From positions 4,464,001 to 4,528,000 of the forward strand of contig OZ025249.1 in the NCBI GenBank assembly GCA_964019135.1: a stretch of 64,000 nucleotides of DNA. Direction: 5' to 3'. The notes under the pieces were generated by a model. That model ran no database searches and was not told the DNA's origin. It saw nothing but the letters and a program-made list of their open reading frames with translations. How positions within the stretch are numbered: the first letter of the stretch is position 1; every line of letters starts with the position of its first letter. Shown one piece after another: positions 47,759 through 61,100 of this stretch. The DNA is from Arenicola marina (lineage: Eukaryota; Annelida; Polychaeta; Arenicolidae). The position numbers and the translations under genes are program-made.

Positions 47759-50700
47759 GCCAAAGATATTCGCCTAAGCATTAAAATACCGCCCTGAAAA
47801 TCTGAAATGCTTGGAAGTAGTTTACAGCTTCCGTTAGATGCATTATGTAGTTTATGTTGTGCAGTCCTTGGACCACTGAGAGTGGTGACAACGTCCTGAA
47901 TACGTCATCTTAATCAGCAAGGACAGCTTAAATTCCGACTCTTTCTTATGGTATATTTGTTTCTGGCGCGAGATGTTTTTGTCTAATCCCGTGCGCCGAG
48001 GGAAGCATTAGACCCCGGGTAAGTACGTCTGGCTACTGGGTAACGATTTGGAGCCATTCCGCCAGAAAATGCGACCAAATTGACTAGTGGGAAACGAGAA
48101 ACCCGGCTGTATAGCAACGATACGGCTTGAAAACATTGCGCAAATCGTCACGTCGAAGGTCACCTTGGTAAACGATGTACGCCCCCCCCCCTCCCGAACC
48201 GCATGATAAACCCATTATAATACTTGATTATATTCACCAAAGCTCAGTTTGTGACGTCCGGGAATGTTGAGGCAAGTTCGTTCACTCACGTATTCTGGGT
48301 AAGATTGCGAAATTGGAAGCTTTACAATTCGTCATTAATTAAGGGTGGTAAAGATCCAAGAGGATAATCTCTAAAGAATTTCTGCGCATTTATGGTCTGG
48401 ACTATTCCATTAGGCCTTCAAGTCTTTCCATGTTTGAAACTTAAAATCGTCTAATTTGTGTACTTTGGTTATGTTTCACAATTTGAAATTCATGACATTG
48501 TTCAGAAGCAGTTTGCAAGGATATCGATTTGAGTTCACATAATATTGTGCGTCGAAGCCTTCAGTGCTAAATAATGTCCCTATCTAGACTTAGTCAGAAT
48601 TAAAGTATATACCGGTACTCGTGGTATTCTGGTACAACCTTAATCTTCCTGAACACTTCTATTGTAGATGTTAGCATAGTCTTTCATACTTGTGTTGTCT
48701 TTTGTCTGCACATTTCTACTTCCCAACGTACCACTTATTTATTGCATTTACTTAAAGTTGCAGTCATTAAGTTTAGAAAGCCCAAGGAAGCCCCCCGTTC
48801 ATATAGTGACCGTCTTGGCTTGAAGTGCCATGAAAATCGCTTTTGTGGGATGATCCGTTCGGCTTCCACTCCTTTACACCGTGAAGTATGGCTATCCTTT
48901 CGGAGATCTATCCGTCCTTAAAAAGTTCTATGAATTAGGAGTTTGTTTGCTCAAATGTAATCAATCACTCTAGGCACCAAGTGTTGTGGCTTGCGCTTTG
49001 AAAGGACATCTATTAGGGTTCACTGTCAGCTCTTGCGTTGAACTTCCCATCGGCTGTGAGCGACCAACGAGGATTTATTTCTCACTCGCGATTTCGTATT
49101 ACCCGGTACTGGGCTTCGGATGACGTTCGGTAACTCCCCCAACGAGCCTGTTCTACAGCAGATAAAGACTAACTGCGTGTAGCTGTCTAGTAGTACCCGC
49201 TTTCATTAGTTAAGGAAAAGTCCCCATCTCCTAAGGTGTGAGTATCCCCAATACAGAACCATGTCCGACGGAAAGTGAACTATTTGAACAATTAAGCGTA
49301 CTCGGAAAGCGCGTAAACTGATAGTTTGGTTGTATATTACATTGTCTCATTGTTTGTTAGTATGTCTGTATTTAATGAAAGATACCCGTTTTGATGAATT
49401 GTTAAAGCATGCAAATTTGAGAAGATCCCAAGATTATGTTGGAAACGGCGAAGACCCAAAAAATAAATAAATTTACGATTTAAATCGGCGAGTTTTTCCT
49501 GATTTTGTTCTCGTTTTCTGTACAATATCAGTAAATTCTGAGTGAATGTTGGGTGGTTAAGATTGATACTGATGAAAACAGACTGGATAATGGTGACCAT
49601 GTCTCATTACAAAGTCTATGCGACACGTTTATTCGTGACAAGGCAACAATAATCACTCTGTATATCAACTTGAATAAAAACTAAAAGGTAAATAAAATTA
49701 CATACTGAGATGACCTCTCCTGAAAGAGTAACAAATGCCTTTACAAAATCTTGAATACGATTCTTCACAGTTTAGTAGACTGCTGCAAGCGTGACTTTCT
49801 TTGTTCGGTCAATTCTACAAAATTTAAACTGAATCAATGAATTGCTACGTAATGTACAATATGTTCATACCATTGGCACCAAGGGATTGAAATTCAGAGT
49901 TTATACCATATACCAAGAAAACACTCCGAGAAGTGACGATGATCCAGACCTGTCCTATTTGATCTTGCTAACTTTGACTCGCAACTTCGTATACGATTCA
50001 CAATCCGCAGATCTAACTGCAACTTGATTAAAGTTCCTAAAAACGGAACTCCCAAGAGACATGAACCGGAAATAAAACACTGTATTGTAACCTAATGATT
50101 ATGTTTTAAGTGTGATCCTCTAACTTGAAATGTGCCAAATGGAATAAATAGAGCTTTGATCACTTTCTACATCCTGGTCACCTACAGTGGAGTAAATGCC
50201 ATGTTATCACAGAAAAGAGATTATCCATATTTGTTCAAGAGTTATATATGCCTTAAGCGTTAAAACATTGTCTATATATCGCACAACGCAGCCCAAAGAT
50301 TATATACTAGGATGGAGTTCATTCCTGGAAGACTTTAAATCAAGAATTCACTATCCTGGAAGTGCTCTATTTGGAATGAGATAATTTAAGCGGCTGGAAT
50401 GGTACATTTAGCAGGACGACTGCCGGTCAAATAAAACACTGGGCGCATTTCTTTGGTACCCCGGGTGTATCCCTACGGTGGACCGAATACGCACATTACG
50501 CATCGGTTCACCGCCCGACACTTCTTTCGCCCGAGTATGGATGCGCGCGCATGCATTCGGTATGCCGATGTGCCCCGTTCTAAACAGCACGGGGCATTCG
50601 GGAGAAGATGGCGGCTGATTGAAAGGTGATGAAGAGTAGGTTGGTTCCAGTGCCTTAATGTGCACCAGATGTGAACGGTGTGTGCATTTCATTGGAATAG

Positions 50701-51038
50701 GCATATCCCTATCGGCATACTCGAAAGTTCCCTGTCACGTGTTGCGGGTCCCGTGCGGGATACCGAACCTGGCCCAAAGAAATGCGCCCACTAATAGCCT
50801 CCTGTAGAGGACTCTCGAGGGCCGTATGCGTTATGCCGCTGGCTCAGTTGGCAAGCAGGCTGAGCTGCAGATCAATGTAACATACAACACATGACCGTTC
50901 AGGTCCCGCAATGGCGACTTGCTCCGTAATATATATGTAAACTGTTCTGTTACAAGAGCTACAGTCACATAAAGGCGATTTATTTCTCGCGGCAATAATT
51001 ACCCCTGCGACACACAACACTGGTTGCGTCCCGTGCAT
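47759..51038. other. ZRANB2 3' UTR and intergenic sequence
   Basis: No further exon recognised. ATTAAA occurs 23 nt after the proposed ZRANB2 stop (47,781), and AATAAA hexamers occur near 49,673 and 49,693; any could be the 3' end. The remainder is AT-rich with only short frames. Confidence 0.45.
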
Positions 51039-51176
51039 GTACACCTGGGTAGACTCGGCAGACACTTTTACAGTGTTCGTATAAAGACTACGAACGATAG
51101 GTCGTACATCTGGGTAGACTCCCGGCAGACACTTGTACAGTGTTAGTATAAAGACGATGAACGATAGGTCGTACAT
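51039..51176. repeat. Tandem duplication, two units of about 65 bp
   Basis: GTACACCTGGGTAGACTC at 51,039 and GTACATCTGGGTAGACTC at 51,103 each lead into CAGACACTT, TATAAAGAC and GAACGATAGGTC. A recent duplication in intergenic DNA. Confidence 0.85.
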
Positions 51177-51484
51177 CCAGTCCTCATACTACAGTCCTCA
51201 CCATAAACAAATGGTGCACAACACGACTGACAGTTGACTGTACATTGGCATGCCTAGTTTACATCTAGTTTACAGCTGTGTCGACCGTTGTGTATCTTGT
51301 GCAGACACCTACAGAACACCTAACGTGTCCCCAAGCCACAGCGGGTTCATTCATGGCACCAAACCCCGCCGACTCAATGCATGTACGACGACCCTTTGTT
51401 ATAGCACTGATCAGCTGATTCCAAGTTATTTATAGGCGTTTACCAGGATGCGACTTATTTTGGTCAAGAGTTAGGCATAAAATT

Positions 51485-51715
51485 GCAGATACAACCATAG
51501 CCACATAAAACCTTAAGCCAGATACAACCATGGCCACATAAAACCTTAAACCAGATACAACCACGGCCACATAAAACCTTAAACCAGATACAACGTTGCA
51601 GTCATCAATGCAGCTTTCACACATATCCTTAGATTCACAATAGCATACACGATGTTCTATTCATAACTAGCATACACCATGTTCTCTTCATAACTAGCAT
51701 ACAGATCCAAAATCT
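51485..51715. repeat. Two adjacent small minisatellites (33 bp and about 27 bp)
   Basis: Four units of AGATACAACCATGGCCACAT plus AAAACCTTAAACC run to about 51,600. About three units of TAGCATACACCATGTTCT plus ATTCATAAC follow from 51,640. Both are intergenic, downstream of the TBC1D2B-like stop. Confidence 0.85.
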
Positions 51716-52004
51716 GAGGCCTAGGTATTTACTCAAGAACTAAAATTAAGACGGAAAAAGCAAAAGGCTTAACTTTCTAGACCTGAATAAAAGCGAAGAG
51801 GTAGATTTTTTTTCAAATACGAAAGATACATAATAGTATGGACTTATATTATCGCAAGGAAAATTGCTCATTCAGATCGTTCTCCAAAAAAGTGCCATCT
51901 TTTTGTTACATCTATAGAAGTATCAAAGACACGAAACCTCAGCTCCTCGCAGTGTTTGATTTATGATAAGTGGCAAGAAGAAAAGACCAGTTGTCTGTCC
52001 CGTT

Positions 52005-52145
52005 ATCACTAAGGGCGTCTGTCACCCCAATCTAGTCCTCGTTATCACTGAGAGCGTCTGTCACCTCCCGTCTATTCCCCGTTATTACTAAGAGTGTCTG
52101 TCAACTCCCGTCTAGTCCTCGTAATCACTGAGAGCGTCTTTCATC
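52005..52145. repeat. 40-bp tandem repeat copying the TBC1D2B-like C-terminal codons and stop
   Basis: Minus-strand units are GACGCTCTCAGTGATTACGA, then GGACTAGACGGGAGTTGACA. About 3.5 units of 39-40 bp follow each other. The first encodes the final residues DALSDYED and the TAG stop. Later copies, with the stop region preserved, lie in the 3' UTR. Confidence 0.88.
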
Positions 52146-55100
52146 TCCCTTCGCGCACGCGCTCTGGTGGACGGCATTCTCTCGCTGAAGTGAGGGTCGT
52201 GGAAGCTCTGACGCAGAGCTTGAAGCTCTTCCATTTCGGCCTGCCAACCAAGAACAGTAAACTTACATCATGGATGACACGTGAGGGGAATAAAGGCATT
52301 CAATATAGTATAGTTTGTAAGCTGCTTTCACTTCATATGAATTACCAACTCGGGATACAACCCAAATATGCAATATTCTTATTATCGCCCGTACAGGTCA
52401 CATGAACTTCAGTCGTCTGCCCTAAAGCGAAAACGCTAAAACCCGGGAAATATCGGTGAGAACTGTCTATAATGGTATGATTATGGTCATTTATGAAACA
52501 AGTTACTTAAATAAACAAGAAAGGCACAAAACCTAACCTGGACGCGCTGTCTGTGAAGCTGCCTTTTCGCCACAATAGTTTTCATAGGGAATGGGTTGAT
52601 TCCATTGAAAGCAATCTGAAACACACCCAGAGAAATACATAACATATTCTAACAACTATTGTCAACGCAATTACAATGCTATTAACCATTTCTGGCGTAT
52701 CAAAAGTTTCACACACAAAACCACCCTTAGAATAAGTAAGAATAATTTCTTCCCAATTGTTCATTAAAATGAATATAAAATAGTAAGAACCAACTACTAC
52801 CAAGGTACAATCCCAGAGCTATCGGTGATATCTTTACTGATATATTATCTACAGGTAAGTCATAAAGCAAAAGCGACTTTATCGGAGGAAGAAATTCGAA
52901 CCACCGGTCCATGCACGTTTTCATTTAATACATGGCTGGAAAAAGTGTACTCTTTCACCTCTATCACAAGTTGGAAAACAGAGTTAAAGGTAATATATTA
53001 AATTGTCCTCACAGGTATAGATTGTTGTCTCTAGATGTGTATTTCATTATTGCGGCTAAAGTTGTAATTGATATTATCTTTGATAAATTTTTCATATGAA
53101 CGCACAATTTCTAAATCGAGCGAATAAGTATTTAGCTTTCGCTCTTGTCGCGAGTAACTGTGATTCCAATACACTTCAGGAAATATAATACGTGTTCTTG
53201 CGACAATGAACGGATTATATGATTATTAGCATAATGGGATGAGACCCATATTTGAAGTATTTCTCCCGTCAGCGTGCGCAAAGTCGTAGACTTACAGAGT
53301 GGCGAGATGAATGATAATGAAATGTAAACATTTCTTTAGAACAGAACGACACTAGATGACGTCACACCACGCGTTGTTGTATTAAATCCAGGTCGCTTCG
53401 CCACTTGAGACAAAACGCGAGGTTTTCTTGACTTCCTTACCTCTGCGAGTGTGTTGATGTCGGTCAGGTTCTCGCCCAGACAGCGCAGTGCGCGATGAAG
53501 GTCAAGGCTGTTATTTATCTGCAGCAGCTCTTCCTCCTTCCACTTGAAGGCGGCCACGGCAAACCGGAACAACACCTACATCAACAAAGGGTGCACCACT
53601 CCCTGATTATAACACATACGGGTAGATATGGGACACCACTCGATCTGATTTGATAGGAGTTCAACGGCACTTCTGCCTGTAAAACTATATCGTGTCCTGG
53701 ATACCACTCCATAACATGTCCATTTAGATCTATTCATGTGAGAAACGATAACAGCGACTTTATACACAACCTGCGTCAATTGTGAAGAAAAGGTTCAAAC
53801 AAGGCCTAACACTTCTGGGATCTTATTCAGGGTATGTGCGCACAAACACACTATTGCAAATGAAAAACAGCATGCGATCCACTGATGTTCCATCGCTAAG
53901 ATTCCGTTAATTAATTCATTTGATTTATTAATATAATAGTGAGAAATGTAGCGATGTTACATGTAATGTCAGGTCTGACCTTTGATCCTTCGAAGAGGAA
54001 GACGTCCCAGATCCGAAGGTAAGTCTCCACCGGGATGTTGTCCACAAAGATGGTCATGAACCAGTTGAAGGTGAACAGCGAGATGTCCATCATTTGACTG
54101 ATTAGGTGACTGTGTAGCTTGGGAACTTTCTCTGATGTCAAGTCCTTCATTACCCGCTGGTGGCGAACACAAAGTGATATTAACATTTACTTAATCTCCC
54201 TTCTTTGTTTTAGCGTCTTTCAACTATTCTTGTAGAAGGCTATAGTTATTCCAATTAACTTATTATTATTAACTATATTATTTCACATGGGAGTTAAGAA
54301 GCCCCTGGCTGTACTGACCTGGTCCACGTGGGCGTCAATAAGCCCCTGGCTGCACTGACCTGGTCCATGTGGGCGTCAACAAGCCCCTGGCTGTACTGAC
54401 CTCGTCCGCGTGGACGTCAATAAGCCCCTGGCTGTCCTGACCAGGTCTGACCAGGTCCACGTGGGCAACAATAAGCCCTTGGCTGTACTGACCAAGTCCA
54501 CGTGGGCAACAATAAGCTCCTGGCTGTACTGACCTCGTCCACGTGGACGTCAATAAGCCCCTGGCTGTCCTGACCAGGTCTGACCAGGTCCACGTGGGCA
54601 ACAATAAGCCCTTGGCTGTACTGACCAAGTCCACGTTGGCGTCAATAAGCCCCTGGCTATCCTGACCAGGTTTGACCAGGTCCACGTGGGCAACAATAAG
54701 CCCTTGGCTGTACTGACCTCGTCCACGTGGGCGACAATAAGCCCCTGGCTGTACTGACCTCGTCCACGTGGGCGACAATAAGCCCCTGGCTGCACTGACC
54801 AGGTCCACGTGGGCAACAATAAGCCCTTGGCTGTACTGACCAAGTCCACGTTGGCGTCAATAAGCCCCTGGCTATCCTGACCAGGTCTGACCAGGTCCAC
54901 GTGGGCAACAATAAGCCCTTGGCTGTACTGACCAAGTCCACGTGGGCGTCAATAAGCCCCTGGCTGCACTGACCTGGTCCACGCGGGCGTCAATAAGCCC
55001 ATGGCTGTCCTGACCAGGTCCACGTATGCGTCAATAAGCCCCTGGCTGCACTGACCTGGTCTACGTGGGTGTCAATAAGCCCCAGGCTGCACTGACCTGG

Positions 55101-58100
55101 TCCACGTGGGCGTCAATAAGCCCCAGGCTGTACTGACCTGGTCCACGTGGGCGTCAATAAGCCCCTGGCTGCACTGACCTGGTCTACGTGGGTGTCAATA
55201 AGCCCCTGGCTGCACTGACCTGGTCTACGTGGGTGTCAATAAGGCCCCCAGGCTGTACTGACCTGGTCCACGTGGGCGTCAATAAGCCCCTGGCTGCACT
55301 GACCTGGTCCACGTGGGCGACAATAAGCCCTTGGCTGCACTGACCTGGTCCACGTGGGCGTCAATAAGCCCCTGGCTGCACTGACCTGGTCTACGTGGGT
55401 GTCAATAAGCCCCTGGCTGCACTGACCTGGTCTACGTGGGTGTCAATAAGGCCCCCAGGCTGTACTGACCTGGTCCACGTGGGCGTCAATAAGGCCCCCA
55501 GGCTGTACTGACCTGGTCCACGTGGGCGTCACTAAGCCCCTGGCTGTACTGACCTGGTCTACGTGGGCGTCAATAAGCCCCTGGCTGCACTGACCTGGTC
55601 CACGTGGGCGTCAACAAGCCCCTGGCTGCACTGACCTGGTCCACGTGGGCGTCAACAAGCCCCTGGCTGCACTTACCTGGTCCACGTGGGCGATAATAAG
55701 GCCCCCTGGCTGCACTGACCTGGTCCACGTGGGCGTCAACAAGCCCCAGGCTGCACTGACCTGGTCCACGTGGGCGTCAATAAGCCCCTGGCTGTACTGA
55801 CCTGGTCCACGTGGGCGTCACTAAGCCCCTGGCTGCACTGACCTGGTCCACGTGGGCGTCAATAAGCCCATGGCTGCACTGACCTGGTCCACGTCGGCGT
55901 CAATAAGCCCCTGGCTGCACTGACCTGGTCCACGTGGGCGTCAATAAGCCCCTGGCTGCACTAACCTGGTTCACGTGGGCGTCAATAAGCCCCTGGCTGC
56001 ACTGACCTGGTCCACGTGGGCGACAATAAGCCCTTGGCTGCACTGACCTGGTCTACGTGGGTGTCAATAAGGCCCCCAGGCTGTACTGACCTGGTCCACG
56101 TGGGCGTCAATAAGCCCCTGGCTGCACTGACCTGGTCCACGTGGGCGTCAATAAGCTCCTGGCTGCACTGATCTGGTCCACGTCGGCGTCAATAAGCCCT
56201 TGGCTGTACTGACCTGGTCTACGTGGGCGTCAACAAGCCCTTGGCTGCACTGACCTGGTCCACGTGGGCGTCAATAAGCCCCTGGCTGCACTGACCTGGT
56301 CCACGTGGGCGTCAATAAGCCCCTGGCTGCACTAACCTGGTTCACGTGGGCGTCAATAAGCCCCTGGCTGCACTGACCTGGTCCACGTGGGCGACAATAA
56401 GCCCTTGGCTGCACTGACCTGGTCTACGTGGGTGTCAATAAGGCCCCCAGGCTGTACTGACCTGGTCCACGTGGGCGTCAATAAGCCCCTGGCTGCACTG
56501 ACCTGGTCCACGTGGGCGTCAATAAGCTCCTGGCTGCACTGATCTGGTCCACGTCGGCGTCAATAAGCCCTTGGCTGTACTGACCTGGTCCACGTCGGCG
56601 TCAATAAGCCCCTGGCTGTACTGACCTGGTCCACGTCGGCGTCAATAAGCCCTTGGCTGTACTGACCTGGTCCACGTGAGCGTCAATAAGCCCCTGGCTG
56701 CACTGACCTGGTCCACGTCGGCGTCAATAAGCCCCTGGCTGTACTGACCTGGTCCACGTCGGCGTCAATAAGCCCTTGGCTGTACTGACCTGGTCCACGT
56801 GGGCGTCAATAAGCCCCTGGCTGTACTGACCAGGTCCATGTGGGCGTCAACAAGCCCCTGGCTGCACTGACCTCGTCCGCGTGGACGTCAATAAGCCCCT
56901 GGCTGTCCTGACCAGGTCTGACCAGGTCCACGTGGGCGTCAATAAGCCCCTGGCTGCACTGACCTGGTTCACGTGGGCGTCAATAAGCTCCTGGCTGCAC
57001 TGATCTGGTCCACGTGGGCGTCAATAAGCCCCTGGCTGCACTGACCTGGTCCACGTCGGCGTCAATAAGCCCCTGGCTGCACTGACCTGGTCCACGTGGG
57101 CGTCAACAAGCCCCTGGCTGCACTGACCTGGTCCACGTGGGCGTCAATAAGCCCTTGGCTGAACTGAACAGGTCCACGTGGGCGTCAATAAGCTCCTGGC
57201 TGCACTGATCTGGTCCACGTGGGCGTCAATAAGCCCCTGGCTGCACTGACCTGGTCCACGTCGGCGTCAATAAGCCCCTGGCTGCACTGACCTGGTCCAC
57301 GTGGGCGTCAACAAGCCCCTGGCTGCACTGACCTGGTCCACGTGGGCGTCAATAAGCCCTTGGCTGAACTGAACAGGTCCACGTGGGCGTCAATAAGCCC
57401 CTACCTGCACTGAACAGGTCCACGTGGGCGTCAATCATCCCCTGGCTGCACTGATCTGGTCCACGTGGGCAACAATAAGCCCTTGGCTGTACTGACCTGG
57501 TCCACGTGGGCGTCAATAAGCCCCTGGCTGTACTGACCAGGTCCACGTGGGCGTCAACAAGCCCCTGGCTGCACTGACCTGGTCCACGTGGGCGTCAACA
57601 AGCCCCTGGCTGCACTGACCTGGTCCACGTGGGCGTCAACAAGCCCCTGGCTGCACTGACCTGGTCCACGTGGGCGTCAACAAGCCCCTGGCTGCACTGA
57701 CCTGGTCCACGTGGGCGTCAACAAGCCCCTGGCTGTAGTACTGGTTGGGCATGATGTACTCGACGATGGCCACGAGACACCAGAAAGCCTCCTCCTCCTC
57801 CAGGAAGAGCAGCGCGATGGCCGCCAGCCGGTTCAGTCCCTAGAACACAGTGTCATCTTGGCATCACACAGGCGGGCCTACACATGGCCAGACTATCCTC
57901 GACCCGTTCCCTAGACGCCACATGTCAGTCTATATGGCCCGTCCACACGTAATGAATCAAAACAAACAATGCCAACACCGCTTTGCAATTCAAATGAGAC
58001 AATACCCAAAACCCGAAGCTGGTTTTTCACTCATATTAGACTTTAAACCATGTGACAATTTCATCCAGCTATTTATATAAATCTACTTTGAACAGTGACG

Positions 58101-61100
58101 TTTACCACCTCACCTAGCTCCAGATCAAGCTGGCAATACACATTCCTTCACACAAACTTACGTATCCTGGGTGACAGTCATTGGCTTAAGTTAACGTGTA
58201 ATCATTGGACGTAATCCGAGTGGCATGGTTCCATCCCCGGTGTTTGTAGGGACAACGATTGACCGGCACTCCCATCCACTGAACAACGCCAACCCGTTTC
58301 CCGTTGTCATACAATGTAGACTGGTCACTAGATGTTGCATAAAGGATCGAATAAACCACTTGGACCAGTTGAGTCGGAGTTGATTAGTTGATGAACAATT
58401 CATGGGGAGTTTAATGTCCTCACCTGGCAGTAACCGATGTCTGGATTGTGAGCGGCGAAGGCAGACAGAATATTGCGCAGTTTAGGAATGCTTTCTGAGT
58501 CCATCTTTTCGTAGTTCTTGTGATTGGGCAATGTCCGCAACAGATCCAGTTCAATCTACAAATGCATAAGATATATATGCCAAAAAAATCCTATTTTGTG
58601 ATTTTTTTGGTCAGCAAAGCATTTTGAGATACTGGATGCTGTTTCTTATCTGGAGTAAAGTTCAGTAGCAAGGGAAACTGAATGATGAACAGATGAAACA
58701 GAAACAGACGAAAGCAGGAGCACAACAAAGGTAGACCTTTTCCAACCATAAGAGGCCTACACTGTCACAGCTCACCACATATAGCATTATTCCTAACATC
58801 CCACATGTAACAAATAACCATGATAATTCCACTGGACGTTTCTTGGCCTGACCTGTTTGGCCGACACATCTAAGGGAGAGCCCTGGGTGGCCATCCTGAG
58901 GACCTTCGTGTAATAACCCGCCTCATGCACAGCCCGCTCGTCACGCGACTGCAGGTCCACACAGCTGAAAGGACGACGAAACAATGTCACCACAGGTCAC
59001 ACGCCGACTGGTTATAGAAGCTGGGCAACACGTCCATATCAACCCCGGTCGTTATTGATATATTATAACGTTATACAACACACAGAATATAATAACCTTA
59101 ACGCTCTTATCCAGCAAAGTTTGCACCTGGACAACCTATTAAAACTCATTAGTTATATATAAATATGGCTGCATCCCCAAACATTTTCAAGATACGGAAT
59201 GATCATTTGATTTGCGGAGTTACTGTTACAACGTAAACAAGCATTTTGTGGATCATAGTCACATACTCTTCATTATGTTGTATGCAATATGTCCTAAAGA
59301 TACATAATGAATGAGGGATAAATGAGAGTGAACGAATGAATTTCTTAATGAATGAGAGTGAAAGAATGAATTTCTTAATGAATGAGAGTGAACGTATGAA
59401 TTTCTTAATGAATGACAGAATACAGAATAACGTTCATGAGTGAGGGTGAAAGATCCTGTAGAAACAGAATAATGTTAATGAGTGAGAGTGAAAGATCCTG
59501 GAGATACAGAATAACGTTAATGAGTGAGAGTGAAAGATCCTGTAGAAACAGAATAATGTTAATGAATGAGAGTGAAAGATCCTGTAGAAACAGAATAATG
59601 TTAATGAATGAGAGTGAAAGATCCTGGAGATACAGAATAACGTTAAAGAGTGAGAGTGAAAGATCCTGTAGAAACAGAATAATGTTAATGAATGAGAGTG
59701 AAAGATCCTGGAGATACAGAATAATGTTAATGAAAGAGAGTGAAAGATCCTGTAGATACAAAATAATGTTAATGAATGAGAGTGAAAGATCCTGTAGAAA
59801 CAGAATAATGTTAATGAATGAGAGTGAAAGATCCTGGAGATACAGAATAACGTTAAAGAGTGAGAGTGAAAGATCCTGTAGAAACAGAATTATGTTAATG
59901 AATGAGAGTAAAAGATCCTGGAGATACAGAATAATGTTAATGAAAGAGAGTGAAAGATCCTGTAGAAACAGAATAATGTTAATGAATGAGAGTGAAAGAT
60001 CCTGTAGAAACAGAATAATGTTAATGAATGAGAGTGAAAGATCCTGGAGATACAGAATAACGTTAAAGAGTGAGAGTGAAAGATCCTGTAGAAACAGAAT
60101 ATAATGTTAATGAATGAGAGTGAAAGATCCTGGAGATACAGAATAATGATAATGAAAGAGAGTGAAAGATCCTGTAGATACAGAATAATGTTAATGAAAG
60201 AGAGTGAAAGATCCTGTAGATACAGAATAATGTTAATGAATGAGAGTGAAAGATCCTGTAGATACAGAATAATGTTAATGAATGAGAGTGAAAGATCCTG
60301 GAGATACAGAATAATGTTAATGAAAGAGAGTGAAAGATCCTGTAGATACAGAATAATGTTAATGAATGAGAGTGAAAGATCCTGTAGATATAGAATAATG
60401 TTAATGAAAGAAAGTGAAAGCTGCGTACAACATCCAGATGCGCTTCCTGTGTTTAGACGGGATTCCCATCCGGATGAGCGCCTTGAGTTCTGGAGTCCGG
60501 GACAGCGGCCGGTCCCCAAGACTGGCCAGGTAGTTCTCCCACTTCAGGTAGGTCGACACCTCCTTCTCCGCCGACTGACGGGAAACATGTCGAGAACCAA
60601 GTTAACCACGCCGCAAGTAGCGATAATTTACAGTCACAGAGAGAAATATATCATGTGTTTCACACGGTGCCACAGGATACCTGAGGCTCGTCGCTTCCCA
60701 TCGTTATGTTAACAGTCGGGAGTGGTTTGATAACAAAAGTTGTGGCGCTTATGTTTACTACTACCTGGATATCGTTTCGAGAGACATAAATTAATGAATG
60801 GGGAAATGTTAACATAACATTTCCCATTGGCAGCGACATATTAAATTGTGTTGTCCACAGAGGTGATCAGCTCATGCTTGGCATGTCAAAGATGGGATAA
60901 CTTACATTTGTATTGGCGAGAAGTTGGTCTGATCGTCTTGTCAGGGACTCCACCCTGGCCTCCACATCAACTCTGGCATCCTGAGACACCACCAGGAACC
61001 CGTACTGGTCGTACTGCGTGCTGCAACAACGGCTCTCATGTATGCCTGGTGCATTGGTTTAAGTGCGAGATGGGTTTATTGTCTGCCTTCGATTAAAGCC

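Noticed and set aside
54335..54941. Minus-strand open frames with QPGAYCRPRG / TARGLLTPTW repeats
   Set aside because: Translations of the 41-bp array in shifted frames. The true exon F frame stops within a few units.
59405..60712. Open frames of 118-230 codons with ESERSCRNRIMLMN-like repeats on both strands
   Set aside because: A 42-bp unit keeps frames open on both strands. The region is the intron of the TBC1D2B-like gene and begins 10 nt after its exon C donor.
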